Below, piece after piece: positions 36,401-51,300 of a DNA stretch of 64,000 nucleotides. Position 1 is the stretch's first letter. Every line of letters begins with the position of its first letter. Origin of the DNA: Parapristionchus giblindavisi (lineage: Eukaryota > Nematoda > Chromadorea > Rhabditida > Diplogasteridae); contig CALSFV010000010.1 in NCBI GenBank assembly GCA_943737045.1, positions 1,302,001 through 1,366,000 on the forward strand. Direction: 5' to 3'. The position numbers and the translations under genes were made by a program. The notes beneath the pieces are model-generated. The model was not told where the DNA came from. It saw only the letters and a list, made by a program, of their open reading frames with translations, and searched no databases.

Positions 36401-37080
36401 AAGTACCAAAGTAACTTTCGCTCTGATATGCTCTGATATGATACAAATTGATTTATCACATGTCAAAATGGCAACGATACCTGTCGTGTCGTATTCCGTT
36501 TGAAAGAGCAAAAAATTCTGAATAGGACTCATTTCAGTTCACGACGATCTGTAATCTTTTATAGCGGCCATAGTGACCGAAGTACAAAAGTAACTTTCGC
36601 TCTGATATGGAAAAATTGATTTATCACATTTCAAAATGATTACGATACCTGTCGTGTCATATACCGTTTGAAAGAGCAAAAAATTCTCAATAAAATTATT
36701 GCTTCGTATGTGCAACAGTGGCCACTCCCGCCAAAATACAAAATTATCTTTGTGTTCTCGGTGCATTTTTAGATATTAAACAATTCATGACGAGCCAAAT
36801 GGTTGTGGTGTCATATATCATGTGATAGAACAAAAAATTCTGAATAAGACTCATTTCAGTTCACGACGATCTGTAATTTCATATAGCGGCCATAGTGACC
36901 GAAGTACAAAAGTAACTTTCGCTCTGATATGCTCTGATATGATACAAATTGATTTATCACATGTCAAAATGGCAACGATACCTGTCGTGTCATATTCCGT
37001 TTGAAAGAGCAAAAAATTCTGAATAGGACTCATTTCAGTTCACGACGATCTGTAATCTTTTATAGCGGCCATAGTGACCG
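30468..37080 (+). repeat. Satellite block 2 (A/B/C higher-order repeats)
   Basis: It continues block 1 after the foldback. An 1837-bp superunit is repeated exactly in register at 30631-32467 and 32468-34304, then a related 2517-bp module at 34305-36821. It includes a variant A monomer with AACTACATATAGCGG and CTCTGGTATGATAC. It also has an A/B hybrid monomer at 31467-31633 (also 33304-33470) that starts as A and ends as B. The block ends abruptly in the middle of a B monomer, at GTGACCG. Confidence 0.95.
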
Positions 37081-37351
37081 ATAAAGAATGAGAAAGTAGC
37101 AATGAAAGAAATAATAATGGATACAAGGACAAGAAGGAGCAAATATGGCAATAAGTCCAATAAGTCCAATGCAAGAACCAGCGCTACTAAATTAGTCCAC
37201 ACTTGCCCCCCCCCCCATTTTACTCCATTCCAACTTGAAACGATGGGCTAAACTTGAAAATATATCGATTAATGGTTTATGGTTAAAATATTTAAAAGAA
37301 TTGAATATTTAAATAGGAGGGCTTCCCTTATACACATCCTATTATCCTCTG

Positions 37352-37950
37352 CGTGGTCGTCCTCGTCTCGTGTCGTCGTTCTGAAGATAATATCAATTAG
37401 ATATCAATTAGTGCATGAATATCGATAGATCAATCAATGAATACCTTCTGTAAATGGTAAATATCGATTTTCCTCACTTTTCGTAGTCGTCCTCGTCTCG
37501 GCGCGTCCTCCACCTGAAGATTACGGTACTCATCTTCAGATTTCGTTAGTGAACGAATATCGATAGATCAATCAATCAATACCTTCTGAAAATGGTAAAT
37601 ATCGATTTTCCTCACTTTTCGTAGTCGTCCTCGTCCCGGCGCGTCCTCCTCCTGAAGATTACGGTAATCATGTTCAGATTTCGTTAGTAAACGAATATCG
37701 ATAGATCAATCAATCAATACCTTCTGTAAATGGTAAATATCGATTTTCCTCACTTTTCGTAGTCGTCCTCGTCCCGGCGCGTCCTCCACCTGAAGATTAC
37801 GGTAATCATCTTCAGATTTCGTTTGTGCATTAATATCGATAGATCAATCAATGAATACCTTCTGTAAATGGTAACTATCGATTTTCCTCACTTTTCGTAG
37901 TCGTCCTCGTCATGGCGCGTCCTCCTCCTGAAGATTACGGTAATCATCAT
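37352..37950 (+). repeat. 138-bp tandem repeat, second array
   Basis: The duplicate of 21814-22412 with the same unit order. Confidence 0.88.
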
Positions 37951-38160
37951 TAAAGAGAAGTCTGAATCTATGGTTCTGTGGGTTGTGTAGGTGGGGACAC
38001 TAGTTAGTGATATGCACCACTACAGAGAGCTCCGTTGAAAACGAAGCGAGAAACAAAAGTGCAAACACAGCACTACCAAATGCACAAAGACTTATGGTAC
38101 AACCTAATACATGAATATCGATAGAATAATCAATGAATACCTTCTGTAAATGGTGAATAT

Positions 38161-38493
38161 TAGGGTGGCGAAAATGATTCATGAATATTCATTTATATGG
38201 CCTAAAATGAGTGGCTCACTTTCCTTGCGATTATTCATTCCAAGTGACAGTTGACCGGTCTACCTGCGAATATTCGCTTTTTTGCGAGTCGAAGTGAGTC
38301 AAGAAAATTTGGTGAAAGGAGGGCTGAGAAAGCGGTCTGACTCGCACTCGACTCGCTTTTTTTGACTCATTCGCATTGGCCTTTCTTCTAACAACTCATT
38401 CGCCGAGAGAGCGGTCGTAAATGCCTCTCCCGTGAATACTCACTCTAGACCGCTAAAGTGGACGAATAATCATGAATCATTTTCGCCACCCTA
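38161..38493. mobile_element. hAT-like MITE, copy 2, with intact 8-bp target duplication
   Basis: The ends read TAGGGTGGCGAAAATGATTC and the complement. They are flanked by GTGAATAT at 38153-38160 and 38494-38501. Eight-base duplications of the form nTnnnnAn and TAGGGTGGC-like ends are characteristic of hAT elements. No coding capacity. Confidence 0.85.
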
Positions 38494-39312
38494 GTGAATA
38501 TCGATTTTCCTCACTTTTCGCAGTCGTCCTCGTCCCAGCGCGTCCGCATCCTGAAGATTACGGCAATCATCTTCAGATTTCGTTAGTGCATGAATACGTG
38601 CACCAAAGCATCGATAGATCAATCAATCAATACCTTCTGTATATGGTGAATATCGATTTCCCTCACTTTTTGTAGTCGTCCTCGTCTCGTCGCATTTCAT
38701 TTCATTCCATTTCATCTGTACATTTCGAAAAATATCTTACGGCGATCGTGCGATCGATGAGCAATATTACAGTATACCTTTCCAGTAAATAATTACCCAT
38801 CGTTTTCGGACCAGTGTGATTTGACTTCTAATTGTTTTTTCTCATCAATAAAAATTTTGTTTCAGTTTCTTTAGTCATTAAAACAACTTTTCATAACGGA
38901 AACTCATGATTAAGACTTTGAGAATCGAAAAATATTCAGTACCCACAGAAATAAATGATGAGCGCAAATGAGCGCCGCAGGGCGCCGCAGTGGCACTCGT
39001 GTACAAAAGGAGATCGGGCTGTACTGTATTAAGAGGCAGCACAGATATTCCCTATGTAAATCAAATTACGATTTGCGTACACTGCATCAATATGTGATTT
39101 GCATTTAATATCGAAGCTAGAATAGATGCTGCTAGATGACATGCTAGAATAGTTCTAATAAAAATTGAAAACGCTTTCAGCAGAATTATCGGTTCATTTC
39201 TTCTTAGAGCTCGCATAATTATGTGATTGGATGATTTTGCTTGGATTGGTATTTCGCATAGACGACACAGAGCTGGGGGTGATGAGTTGAGAGTGATGCG
39301 TTGAGGGAGCAG

Positions 39313-42300
39313 TTGTGTTCTCGGTGCATTTTTAGATATTAAACAATTCATGACGAGCCAAATGGTTGTGGTATCATATATCATGTGATAGAGCAAAAAA
39401 TTCTGAATAAGACTCATTTCAGTTCACGACGATCTGTAATTTCATATAGCGGCCATAGTGACCGAAGTACAAAAATAACTTACGCTCTGATATGCTCTGA
39501 TATGATACAAATTGATTTATCACATGTCAAAATGACAACGATACCTGTCGTGTCATATTCCGTTTGAAAGAGCAAAAAATTCTGAATAAGACTCATTTCA
39601 GTTCACGACGATCTGTAATCTTTTATAGCGGCCATAGTGACCGAAGTACAAAAGTAACTTTCACTCTGATATGATACAAATTGATTTATCACATGTCAAA
39701 ATGGCAACGATACCTGTCGTGTCATATTCCGTTTGAAAGAGCAAAAAATTCTGAATAAGACTCATTTCAGTTCACGACGATCTGTAATCTTTTATAGCGG
39801 CCACAGTGACCGAAGTACAAAAGTAACTTTCGCTCTGATATGCTCTGATATGACACAAATTGATTTATCACATGTCAAAATGACAACGATACCTGTCGTG
39901 TCATATACCATTTGAAAGAGCAAAAAATTTTCAATAAAATAATTGTTTCGTATGTAGAACAGTGGCCACTCGTGTCAAAGTACAAAATTATCTTTGTGTT
40001 CTCGGTGCATTTTTAGATATTAAACAATTCATGACGAGCCAAATGGTTGTGGTATCATATACCATGTGATAGAGCAAAAACTTATGAATATGACTCATTT
40101 CAGTTCACGACGATCTGTAATTTCATATAGCGGCCATAGTGTCCGAAGTACAAAAGTAACTTTCGCTCTAATATGCTCTGATATGATACAAATTGATTTA
40201 TCACATGTCAAAATGACAACGATACCTGTCATGTCATATTCCGTTTAAAAGAGCAAAAAAATCTGAATAAGACTCATTTCAGTTCACGACGATCTGTAAT
40301 TTCATATAGCGGCCATAGTGTCCGAAGTACAAAAGTAACTTTCACTCTGATATGCTCTGATATGATTCAAATTGATTTATCACATGTCAAAATGACAACG
40401 ATACCTGTCGTGTCATATTCCGTTTGAAAGAGCAAAAAATTCTGAATAAGACTCATTTCAGTTCACGACGATCTGTAATTACATATAGCGGCCACAGTGA
40501 CCGAAGTACAAAAGTAACTTTCGCTCTAATATGCTCTGATATGATACAAATTGATTTATCACATGTCAAAATGACAACGATACCTGTCATGTCATATTCC
40601 GTTTAAAAGAGCAAAAAAATCTGAATAAGACTCATTTCAGTTCACGACGATCTGTAATTTCATATAGCGGCCATAGTGACCCAAGTACAAAAGTAACTTT
40701 CACTCTGATATGCTCTGATATAACACAAATTGATTTATCACATGTCAAAATGGCCACTATACCTGTCGTGTCATATTCCGTTTGAAAGAGCAAAAAATTT
40801 TCAATAAAATTATTGCTTCGTATGTAGAACTGTGGCCACTCGTGCCAAAGTACAAAATTATCTTTGTGTTCTCGGTGCATTTTTAGATATTAAACAATTC
40901 ATGTCGAGCCAAATGGTTGTGGTATCATATATCATGTGATAGAGCAAAAACTTATGAATATGACTCATTTCAGTTCACGACGATCTGTAATTTCATATAG
41001 CGGCCATAGTGACCGAAGTACAAAAGTAACTTTCACTCTGATATGCTCTGATATGATACAAATTGATTTATCACATGTCAAAATGACAACGATACCTGTC
41101 GTGTCATATTCCGTTTGAAAGAGCAAAAAATTCTGAATAAGACTCATTTCAGTTCACGACGATCTGTAATCTTTTATAGCGGCCATAGTGACCGAAGTAC
41201 AAAAGTAACTTTCACTCTGATATGATACAAATTGATTTATCACATGTCAAAATGGCAACGATACCTGTCGTGTCATATTCCGTTTGAAAGAGCAAAAAAT
41301 TCTGAATAAGACTCATTTCAGTTCACGACGATCTGTAATCTTTTATAGCGGCCACAGTGACCGAAGTACAAAAGTAACTTTCGCTCTGATATGCTCTGAT
41401 ATGATACAAATTGATTTATCACATGTCAAAATGACAACGATACCTGTCGTGTCATATACCATTTGAAAGAGCAAAAAAATTTTCAATAAAATAATTGTTT
41501 CGTATGTAGAACAGTGGCCACTCGTGTCAAAGTACAAAATTATCTTTGTGTTCTCGGTGCATTTTTAGATATTAAACAATTCATGACGAGCCAAATGGTT
41601 GTGGTATCATATACCATGTGATAGAGCAAAAACTTATGAATATGACTCATTTCAGTTCACGGCGATCTGTAATTTCATATAGCGGCCACAGTGACCGAAG
41701 TACAAAAGTAACTTTCACTCTGATATGCTCTGATATGATACAAATTGATTTATCACATGTCAAAATGACAACGATACCTGTCGTGTCATATTCCGTTTGA
41801 AAGAGCACAAAATTCTGAATAAGACTCATTTCAGTTCACGACGATCTGTAATTTCATATAGCGGCCATAGTGTCCGAAGTACAAAAGTAACTTTCGCTCT
41901 AATATGCTCTGATATGATACAAATTGATTTATCACATGTCAAAATGACAACGATACCTGTCGTGTCATATTCCGTTTGAAAGAGCAAAAAAATCTGAATA
42001 AGACTCATTTCAGTTCACGACGATCTGTAATTTCATATAGCGGCCATAGTGACCGAAGTACAAAAGTAACTTTCACTCTGATATGCTCTGATATAACACA
42101 AATTGATTTATCACGTGTCAAAATGGCCACTATACCTGTCGTGTCATATTCCGTTTGAAAGAGCAAAAAAGTTTCAATAAAATTATTGCTTCGTATGTAG
42201 AACAGTGGCCAATCGTGTCAAAGTACAAAATTATCTTTGTGTTCTCGGTGCATTTTTAGATATTAAACAATTCATGACGAGCCAAATGGTTGTGGTGTCA

Positions 42301-45300
42301 TATATCATGTGATAGAGCAAAAAATTCTGAATAAGACTCATTTCAGTTCACGACGATCTGTAATTTCATATAGCGGCCATAGTGAACGAAGTACCAAAGT
42401 AACTTTCGCTCTGATATGCTCTGATATGATACAAATTGATTTATCACATGTCAAAATGGCAACGATACCTGTCGTGTCATATTCCGTTTGAAAGAGCAAA
42501 AAATTCTGAATAGGACTCATTTCAGTTCACGACGATCTGTAATCTTTTATAGCGGCCATAGTGACCGAAGTACAGAAGTAACTTTCGCTCTGATATGGAA
42601 AAATTGATTTATCACATTTCAAAATGATTACGATACCTGTCGTGTCATATACCGTTTGAAAGAGCAAAAAATTCTCAATAAAATTATTGCTTCGTATGTG
42701 CAACAGTGGCCACTCCCGCCAAAATACAAAATTATCTTTGTGTTCTCGGTGCATTTTTAGATATTAAACAATTCATGACGAGCCAAATGGTTGTGGTGTC
42801 ATATATCATGTGATAGAACAAAAAATTCTGAATAAGACTCATTTCAGTTCACGACGATCTGTAATTTCATATAGCGGCCATAGTGACCGAAGTACAAAAG
42901 TAACTTTCGCTCTGATATGCTCTGATATGATACAAATTGATTTATCACATGTCAAAATGGCAACGATACCTGTCGTGTCATATTCCGTTTGAAAGAGCAA
43001 AAAATTCTGAATAGGACTCATTTCAGTTCACGACGATCTGTAATCTTTTATAGCGGCCATAGTGACCGAAGTACAAAAGTAACTTTCGCTCTGATATGGA
43101 AAAATTGATTTATCACATTTCAAAATGATTACGATACCTGTCGTGTCATATACCGTTTGAAAGAGCAAAAAATTCTCAATAAAATTATTGCTTCGTATGT
43201 GCAACAGTGGAAACTCCCGCCAAAATACAAAATTATCTTTGTGTTCTCGGTGCATTTTTTAGATATTAAACAATTCATGACGAGCCAAATGGTTGTGGTG
43301 TCATATATCATGTGATTGAACAAACAATTCTGAATAAGACTCATTTCAGGTCACGACGATCTGTAACTACATATAGCGGCCATAGTAAACGAAGTACAAA
43401 AGTTACTTTCGCTCTGATATGCTCTGGTATGATACAAATTCATTCATCACATGTCAAAATGGCAACGATACCTGTCGTGTCATATACCGTTTGAAAGAGC
43501 AAAAAATTCTCAATAAAATTATTGCTTCGTATGTGCAACAGTGGCCACTCCCGCCAAAATACAAAATTATCTTTGTGTTCTCGGTGCATTTTTAGATATT
43601 AAACAATTCATGACGAGCCAAATGGTTGTGGTGTCATATATCATGTGATAGAACAAAAAATTCTGAATAAGACTCATTTCAGTTCACGACGATCTGTAAT
43701 TTCATATAGCGGCCATAGTGACCGAAGTACAAAAGTAACTTTCGCTCTGATATGCTCTGATATGATACAAATTGATTTATCACATGTCAAAATGGCAACG
43801 ATACCTGTCGTGTCATATTCCGTTTGAAAGCGCAAAAAATTCTGAATAGGACTCATTTCAGTTCACGACGATCTGTAATCTTTTATAGCGGCCATAGTGA
43901 CCGAAGTACAAAAGTAACTTTCGCTCTGATATGGAAAAATTGATTTATCACATTTCAAAATGATTACGATACCTGTCGTGTCATATACCGTTTGAAAGAG
44001 CAAAAAATTCTCAATAAAATTATTGCTTCGTATGTGCAACAGTGGCCACTCCCGCCAAAATACAAAATTATCTTTGTGTTCTCGGTGCATTTTTAGATAT
44101 TAAACAATTCATGACGAGCCAAATGGTTGTGGTGTCATATATCATATGATAGAACAAAAAATTCTGAATAAGACTCATTTCAGTTCACGACGATCTGTAA
44201 TTTCATATAGCGGCCATAGTGACCGAAGTACAAAAGTAACTTTCGCTCTGATATGCTCTGATATGATACAAATTGATTTATCACATGTCAAAATGGCAAC
44301 GATACCTGTCGTGTCATATTCCGTTTGAAAGAGCAAAAAATTCTGAATAGGACTCATTTCAGTTCACGACGATCTGTAATCTTTTATAGCGGCCATAGTG
44401 ACCGAAGTACAAAAGTAACTTTCGCTCTGATATGGAAAAATTGATTTATCACATTTCAAAATGATTACGATACCTGTCGTGTCATATACCGTTTGAAAGA
44501 GCAAAAAAATCTGAATAAGACTCATTTCAGTTCACGACGATCTGTAATTTCATATAGCGGCCATAGTGACCGAAGTACAAAAGTAACTTTCACTCTGATA
44601 TGCTCTGATATAACACAAATTGATTTATCACATGTCAAAATGGCCACTATACCTGTCGTGTCATATTCCGTTTGAAAGAGCAAAAAAGTTTCAATAAAAT
44701 TATTGCTTCGTATGTAGAACAGTGGCCAATCGTGTCAAAGTACAAAATTATCTTTGTGTTCTCGGTGCATTTTTAGATATTAAACAATTCATGACGTGCC
44801 AAATGGTTGTGGTGTCATATATCATGTGATAGAGCAAAAAATTGTGAATAAGACTCATTTCAGTTCACGACGATCTGTAATTTCATATAGCGGCCATAGT
44901 GACCGAAGTACCAAAGTAACTTTCGCTCTGATATGCTCTGATATGATACAAATTGATTTATCACATGTCAAAATGGCAACGATACCTGTCGTGTCATATT
45001 CCGTTTGAAAGAGCAAAAAATTCTGAATAGGACTCATTTCAGTTCACGACGATCTGTAATCTTTTATAGCGGCCATAGTGACCGAAGTACAAAAGTAACT
45101 TTCGCTCTGATATGGAAAAATTGATTTATCACATTTCAAAATGATTACGATACCTGTCGTGTCATATACCGTTTGAAAGAGCAAAAAAATTCTCAATAAA
45201 ATTATTGCTTCGTATGTGCAACAGTGGCCACTCCCGCCAAAATACAAAATTATCTTTGTGTTCTCGGTGCATTTTTAGATATTAAACAATTCATGACGAG

Positions 45301-48300
45301 CCAAATGGTTGTGGTGTCATATATCATGTGATAGAACAAAAAATTCTGAATAAGACTCATTTCAGTTCACGACGATCTGTAATTTCATATAGCGGCCATA
45401 GTGACCGAAGTACAAAAGTAACTTTCGCTCTGATATGCTCTGATATGATACAAATTGATTTATCACATGTCAAAATGGCAACGATACCTGTCGTGTCATA
45501 TTCCGTTTGAAAGAGCAAAAAATTCTGAATAGGACTCATTTCAGTTCACGACGATCTGTAATCTTTTATAGCGGCCATAGTGACCGAAGTACAAAAGTAA
45601 CTTTCGCTCTGATATGGAAAAATTGATTTATCACATTTCAAAATGATTACGATACCTGTCGTGTCATATACCGTTTGAAAGAGCAAAAAATTCTCAATAA
45701 AATTATTGCTTCGTATGTGCAACAGTGGAAACTCCCGCCAAAATACAAAATTATCTTTGTGTTCTCGGTGCATTTTTTAGATATTAAACAATTCATGACG
45801 AGCCAAATGGTTGTGGTGTCATATATCATGTGATTGAACAAACAATTCTGAATAAGACTCATTTCAGGTCACGACGATCTGTAACTACATATAGCGGCCA
45901 TAGTAAACGAAGTACAAAAGTTACTTTCGCTCTGATATGCTCTGGTATGATACAAATTCATTCATCACATGTCAAAATGGCAACGATACCTGTCGTGTCA
46001 TATACCGTTTGAAAGAGCAAAAAATTCTCAATAAAATTATTGCTTCGTATGTGCAACAGTGGCCACTCCCGCCAAAATACAAAATTATCTTTGTGTTCTC
46101 GGTGCATTTTTAGATATTAAACAATTCATGACGAGCCAAATGGTTGTGGTGTCATATATCATGTGATAGAACAAAAAATTCTGAATAAGACTCATTTCAG
46201 TTCACGACGATCTGTAATTTCATATAGCGGCCATAGTGACCGAAGTACAAAAGTAACTTTCGCTCTGATATGCTCTGATATGATACAAATTGATTTATCA
46301 CATGTCAAAATGGCAACGATACCTGTCGTGTCATATTCCGTTTGAAAGAGCAAAAAATTCTGAATAGGACTCATTTCAGTTCACGACGATCTGTAATCTT
46401 TTATAGCGGCCATAGTGACCGAAGTACAAAAGTAACTTTCGCTCTGATATGGAAAAATTGATTTATCACATTTCAAAATGATTACGATACCTGTCGTGTC
46501 ATATACCGTTTGAAAGAGCAAAAAAATCTGAATAAGACTCATTTCAGTTCACGACGATCTGTAATTTCATATAGCGGCCATAGTGACCGAAGTACAAAAG
46601 TAACTTTCACTCTGATATGCTCTGATATAACACAAATTGATTTATCACATGTCAAAATGGCCACTATACCTGTCGTGTCATATTCCGTTTGAAAGAGCAA
46701 AAAAGTTTCAATAAAATTATTGCTTCGTATGTAGAACAGTGGCCAATCGTGTCAAAGTACAAAATTATCTTTGTGTTCTCGGTGCATTTTTAGATATTAA
46801 ACAATTCATGACGAGCCAAATGGTTGTGGTGTCATATATCATGTGATAGAACAAAAAATTCTGAATAAGACTCATTTCAGTTCACGACGATCTGTAATCT
46901 TTTATAGCGGCCATAGTGACCGAAGTACAAAAGTAACTTTCGCTCTGATATGGAAAAATTGATTTATCACATTTCAAAATGATTACGATACCTGTCGTGT
47001 CATATTCCGTTTGAAAGAGCAAAAAATTCTGAATAGGACTCATTTCAGTTCACGACGATCTGTAATCTTTTATAGCGGCCATAGTGACCGAAGTACAAAA
47101 GTAACTTTCGCTCTGATATGGAAAAATTGATTTATCACATTTCAAAATGATTACGATACCTGTCGTGTCATATACCGTTTGAAAGAGCAAAAAATTCTCA
47201 ATAAAATTATTGCTTCGTATGTGCAACAGTGGCCACTCCCGCCAAAATACAAAATTATCTTTGTGTTCTCGGTGCAATTTTAGATATTAAACAATTCATG
47301 ACGAGCCAAATGGTTGTGGTGTCATATATCATGTGATAGAACAAAAAATTCTGAATAAGACTCATTTCAGGTCACGACGATCTGTAACTACATATAGCGG
47401 CCATAGTAAACGAAGTACAAAAGTTACTTTCGCTCTGATATGCTCTGATATGATACAAATTCATTTATCACATGTCGAAATGGCAACGATACCTGTCGTG
47501 TCATATACCGTTTGAAAGAGCAAAAAATTCTCAATAAAATTATTGCTTCGTATGTGCAACAGTGGAAACTCCCGCTAAAATACAAAATTATCTTTGTGTT
47601 CTCGGTGCATTTTTTAGATATTAAACAATTCATGACGAGCCAAATGGTTGTGGTGTCATATATCATGTGATTGAACAAAAAATTCTGAATAAGACTCATT
47701 TCAGGTCACGACGATCTGTAACTACATATAGCGGCCATAGTAAACGAAGTACAAAAGTTACTTTCGCTCTGATATGCTCTGATATGATACAAATTCATTT
47801 ATCACATGTCGAAATGGCAACGATACCTGTCGTGTCATATACCGTTTGAAAGAGCAAAAAATTCTCAATAAAATTATTGCTTCGTATGTGCAACAGTGGC
47901 CACTCCCGCCAAAATACAAAATTATCTTTGTGTTCTCGGTGCATTTTTAGATATTAAACAATTCATGACGAGCCAAATGGTTGTGGTGTCATATATCATG
48001 TGATAGAACAAAAAATTCTGAATAAGACTCATTTCAGTTCACGACGATCTGTAATTTCATATAGCGGCCATAGTGACCGAAGTACAAAAGTAACTTTCGC
48101 TCTGATATGCTCTGATATGATACAAATTGATTTATCACATGTCAAAATGGCAACGATACCTGTCGTGTCATATTCCGTTTGAAAGAGCAAAAAATTCTGA
48201 ATAGGACTCATTTCAGTTCACGACGATCTGTAATCTTTTATAGCGGCCATAGTGACCGAAGTACAAAAGTAACTTTCGCTCTGATATGGAAAAATTGATT

Positions 48301-51300
48301 TATCACATTTCAAAATGATTACGATACCTGTCGTGTCATATACCGTTTGAAAGAGCAAAAAATTCTCAATAAAATTATTGCTTCGTATGTGCAACAGTGG
48401 AAACTCCCGCCAAAATACAAAATTATCTTTGTGTTCTCGGTGCATTTTTTAGATATTAAACAATTCATGACGAGTCAAATGGTTGTGGTGTCATATATCA
48501 TGTGATTGAACAAACAATTCTGAATAAGACTCATTTCAGGTCACGACGATCTGTAACTACATATAGCGGCCATAGTAAACGAAGTACAAAAGTTACTTTC
48601 GCTCTGATATGCTCTGGTATGATACAAATTCATTCATCACATGTCAAAATGGCAACGATACCTGTCGTGTCATATACCGTTTGAAAGAGCAAAAAATTCT
48701 CAATAAAATTATTGCTTCGTATGTGCAACAGTGGCCACTCCCGCCAAAATACAAAATTATCTTTGTGTTCTCGGTGCATTTTTAGATATTAAACAATTCA
48801 TGACGAGCCAAATGGTTGTGGTGTCATATATCATGTGATAGAACAAAAAATTCTGAATAAGACTCATTTCAGTTCACGACGATCTGTAATTTCATATAGC
48901 GGCCATAGTGACCGAAGTACAAAAGTAACTTTCGCTCTGATATGCTCTGATATGATACAAATTGATTTATCACATGTCAAAATGGCAACGATACCTGTCG
49001 TGTCATATTCCGTTTGAAAGCGCAAAAAATTCTGAATAGGACTCATTTCAGTTCACGACGATCTGTAATCTTTTATAGCGGCCATAGTGACCGAAGTACA
49101 AAAGTAACTTTCGCTCTGATATGGAAAAATTGATTTATCACATTTCAAAATGATTACGATACCTGTCGTGTCATATACCGTTTGAAAGAGCAAAAAATTC
49201 TCAATAAAATTATTGCTTCGTATGTGCAACAGTGGCCACTCCCGCCAAAATACAAAATTATCTTTGTGTTCTCGGTGCATTTTTAGATATTAAACAATTC
49301 ATGACGAACCAAATGGTTGTGGTGTCATATATCATGTGATAGAACAAAAAATTCTGAATAAGACTCATTTCAGTTCACGACGATCTGTAATTTCATATAG
49401 CGGCCATAGTGACCGAAGTACAAAAGTAACTTTCGCTCTGATATGCTCTGATATGATACAAATTGATTTATCACATGTCAAAATGGCAAACGATACCTGT
49501 CGTGTCATATTCCGTTTGAAAGAGCAAAAAATTCTGAATAGGACTCATTTCAGTTCACGACGATCTGTAATCTTTTATAGCGGCCATAGTGACCGAAGTA
49601 CAAAAGTAACTTTCGCTCTGATATGGAAAAATTGATTTATCACATTTCAAAATGATTACGATACCTGTCGTGTCATATACCGTTTGAAAGAGCAAAAAAT
49701 TCTCAATAAAATTATTGCTTCGTATGTGCAACAGTGGCCACTCCCGCCAAAATACAAAATTATCTTTGTGTTCTCGGTGCAATTTTAGATATTAAACAAT
49801 TCATGACGAGCCAAATGGTTGTGGTGTCATATATCATGTGATAGAACAAAAAATTCTGAATAAGACTCATTTCAGGTCACGACGATCTGTAACTACATAT
49901 AGCGGCCATAGTAAACGAAGTACAAAAGTTACTTTCGCTCTGATATGCTCTGATATGATACAAATTCATTTATCACATGTCGAAATGGCAACGATACCTG
50001 TCGTGTCATATACCGTTTGAAAGAGCAAAAAATTCTCAATAAAATTATTGCTTCGTATGTGCAACAGTGGAAACTCCCGCTAAAATACAAAATTATCTTT
50101 GTGTTCTCGGTGCATTTTTTAGATATTAAACAATTCATGACGAGCCAAATGGTTGTGGTGTCATATATCATGTGATTGAACAAAAAATTCTGAATAAGAC
50201 TCATTTCAGGTCACGACGATCTGTAACTACATATAGCGGCCATAGTAAACGAAGTACAAAAGTTACTTTCGCTCTGATATGCTCTGATATGATACAAATT
50301 CATTTATCACATGTCGAAATGGCAACGATACCTGTCGTGTCATATACCGTTTGAAAGAGCAAAAAATTCTCAATAAAATTATTGCTTCGTATGTGCAACA
50401 GTGGCCACTCCCGCCAAAATACAAAATTATCTTTGTGTTCTCGGTGCATTTTTAGATATTAAACAATTCATGACGAGCCAAATGGTTGTGGTGTCATATA
50501 TCATGTGATAGAACAAAAAATTCTGAATAAGACTCATTTCAGTTCACGACGATCTGTAATTTCATATAGCGGCCATAGTGACCGAAGTACAAAAGTAACT
50601 TTCGCTCTGATATGCTCTGATATGATACAAATTGATTTATCACATGTCAAAATGGCAACGATACCTGTCGTGTCATATTCCGTTTAAAAGAGCAAAAAAT
50701 TCTGAATAGGACTCATTTCAGTTCACGACGATCTGTAATCTTTTATAGCGGCCATAGTGACCGAAGTACAAAAGTAACTTTCGCTCTGATATGGAAAAAT
50801 TGATTTATCACATTTCAAAATGATTACGATACCTGTCGTGTCATATACCGTTTGAAAGAGCAAAAAATTCTCAATAAAATTATTGCTTCGTATGTGCAAC
50901 AGTGGCCACTCCCGCCAAAATACAAAATTATCTTTGTGTTCTCGGTGCAATTTTAGATATTAAACAATTCATGACGAGCCAAGTGGTTGTGGTGTCATAT
51001 ATCATGTGATAGAACAAAAAATTCTGAATAAGACTCATTTCAGGTCACGACGATCTGTAACTACATATAGCGGCCATAGTAAACGAAGTACAAAAGTTAC
51101 TTTCGCTCTGATATGCTCTGGTATGATACAAATTCATTTATCACATGTCAAAATGGCAACGATACCTGTCGTGTCATATACCGTTTGAAAGAGCAAAAAA
51201 TTCTCAATAAAATTATTGCTTCGTATGTGCAACAGTGGCCACTCCCGCCAAAATACAAAATTATCTTTGTGTTCTCGGTGCATTTTTAGATATTAAACAA

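Larger units (their letters stand above)
37081..40118. repeat. Segmental duplication, copy 2 (array left flank repeated)
   Basis: Nearly identical to 21542-24580. The differences I saw include two changes near the start, C11 in place of C12, and three changes at the ends of the hAT-like MITE. It joins satellite directly on its left and leads into satellite on its right, so the array restarts here. Confidence 0.9.
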
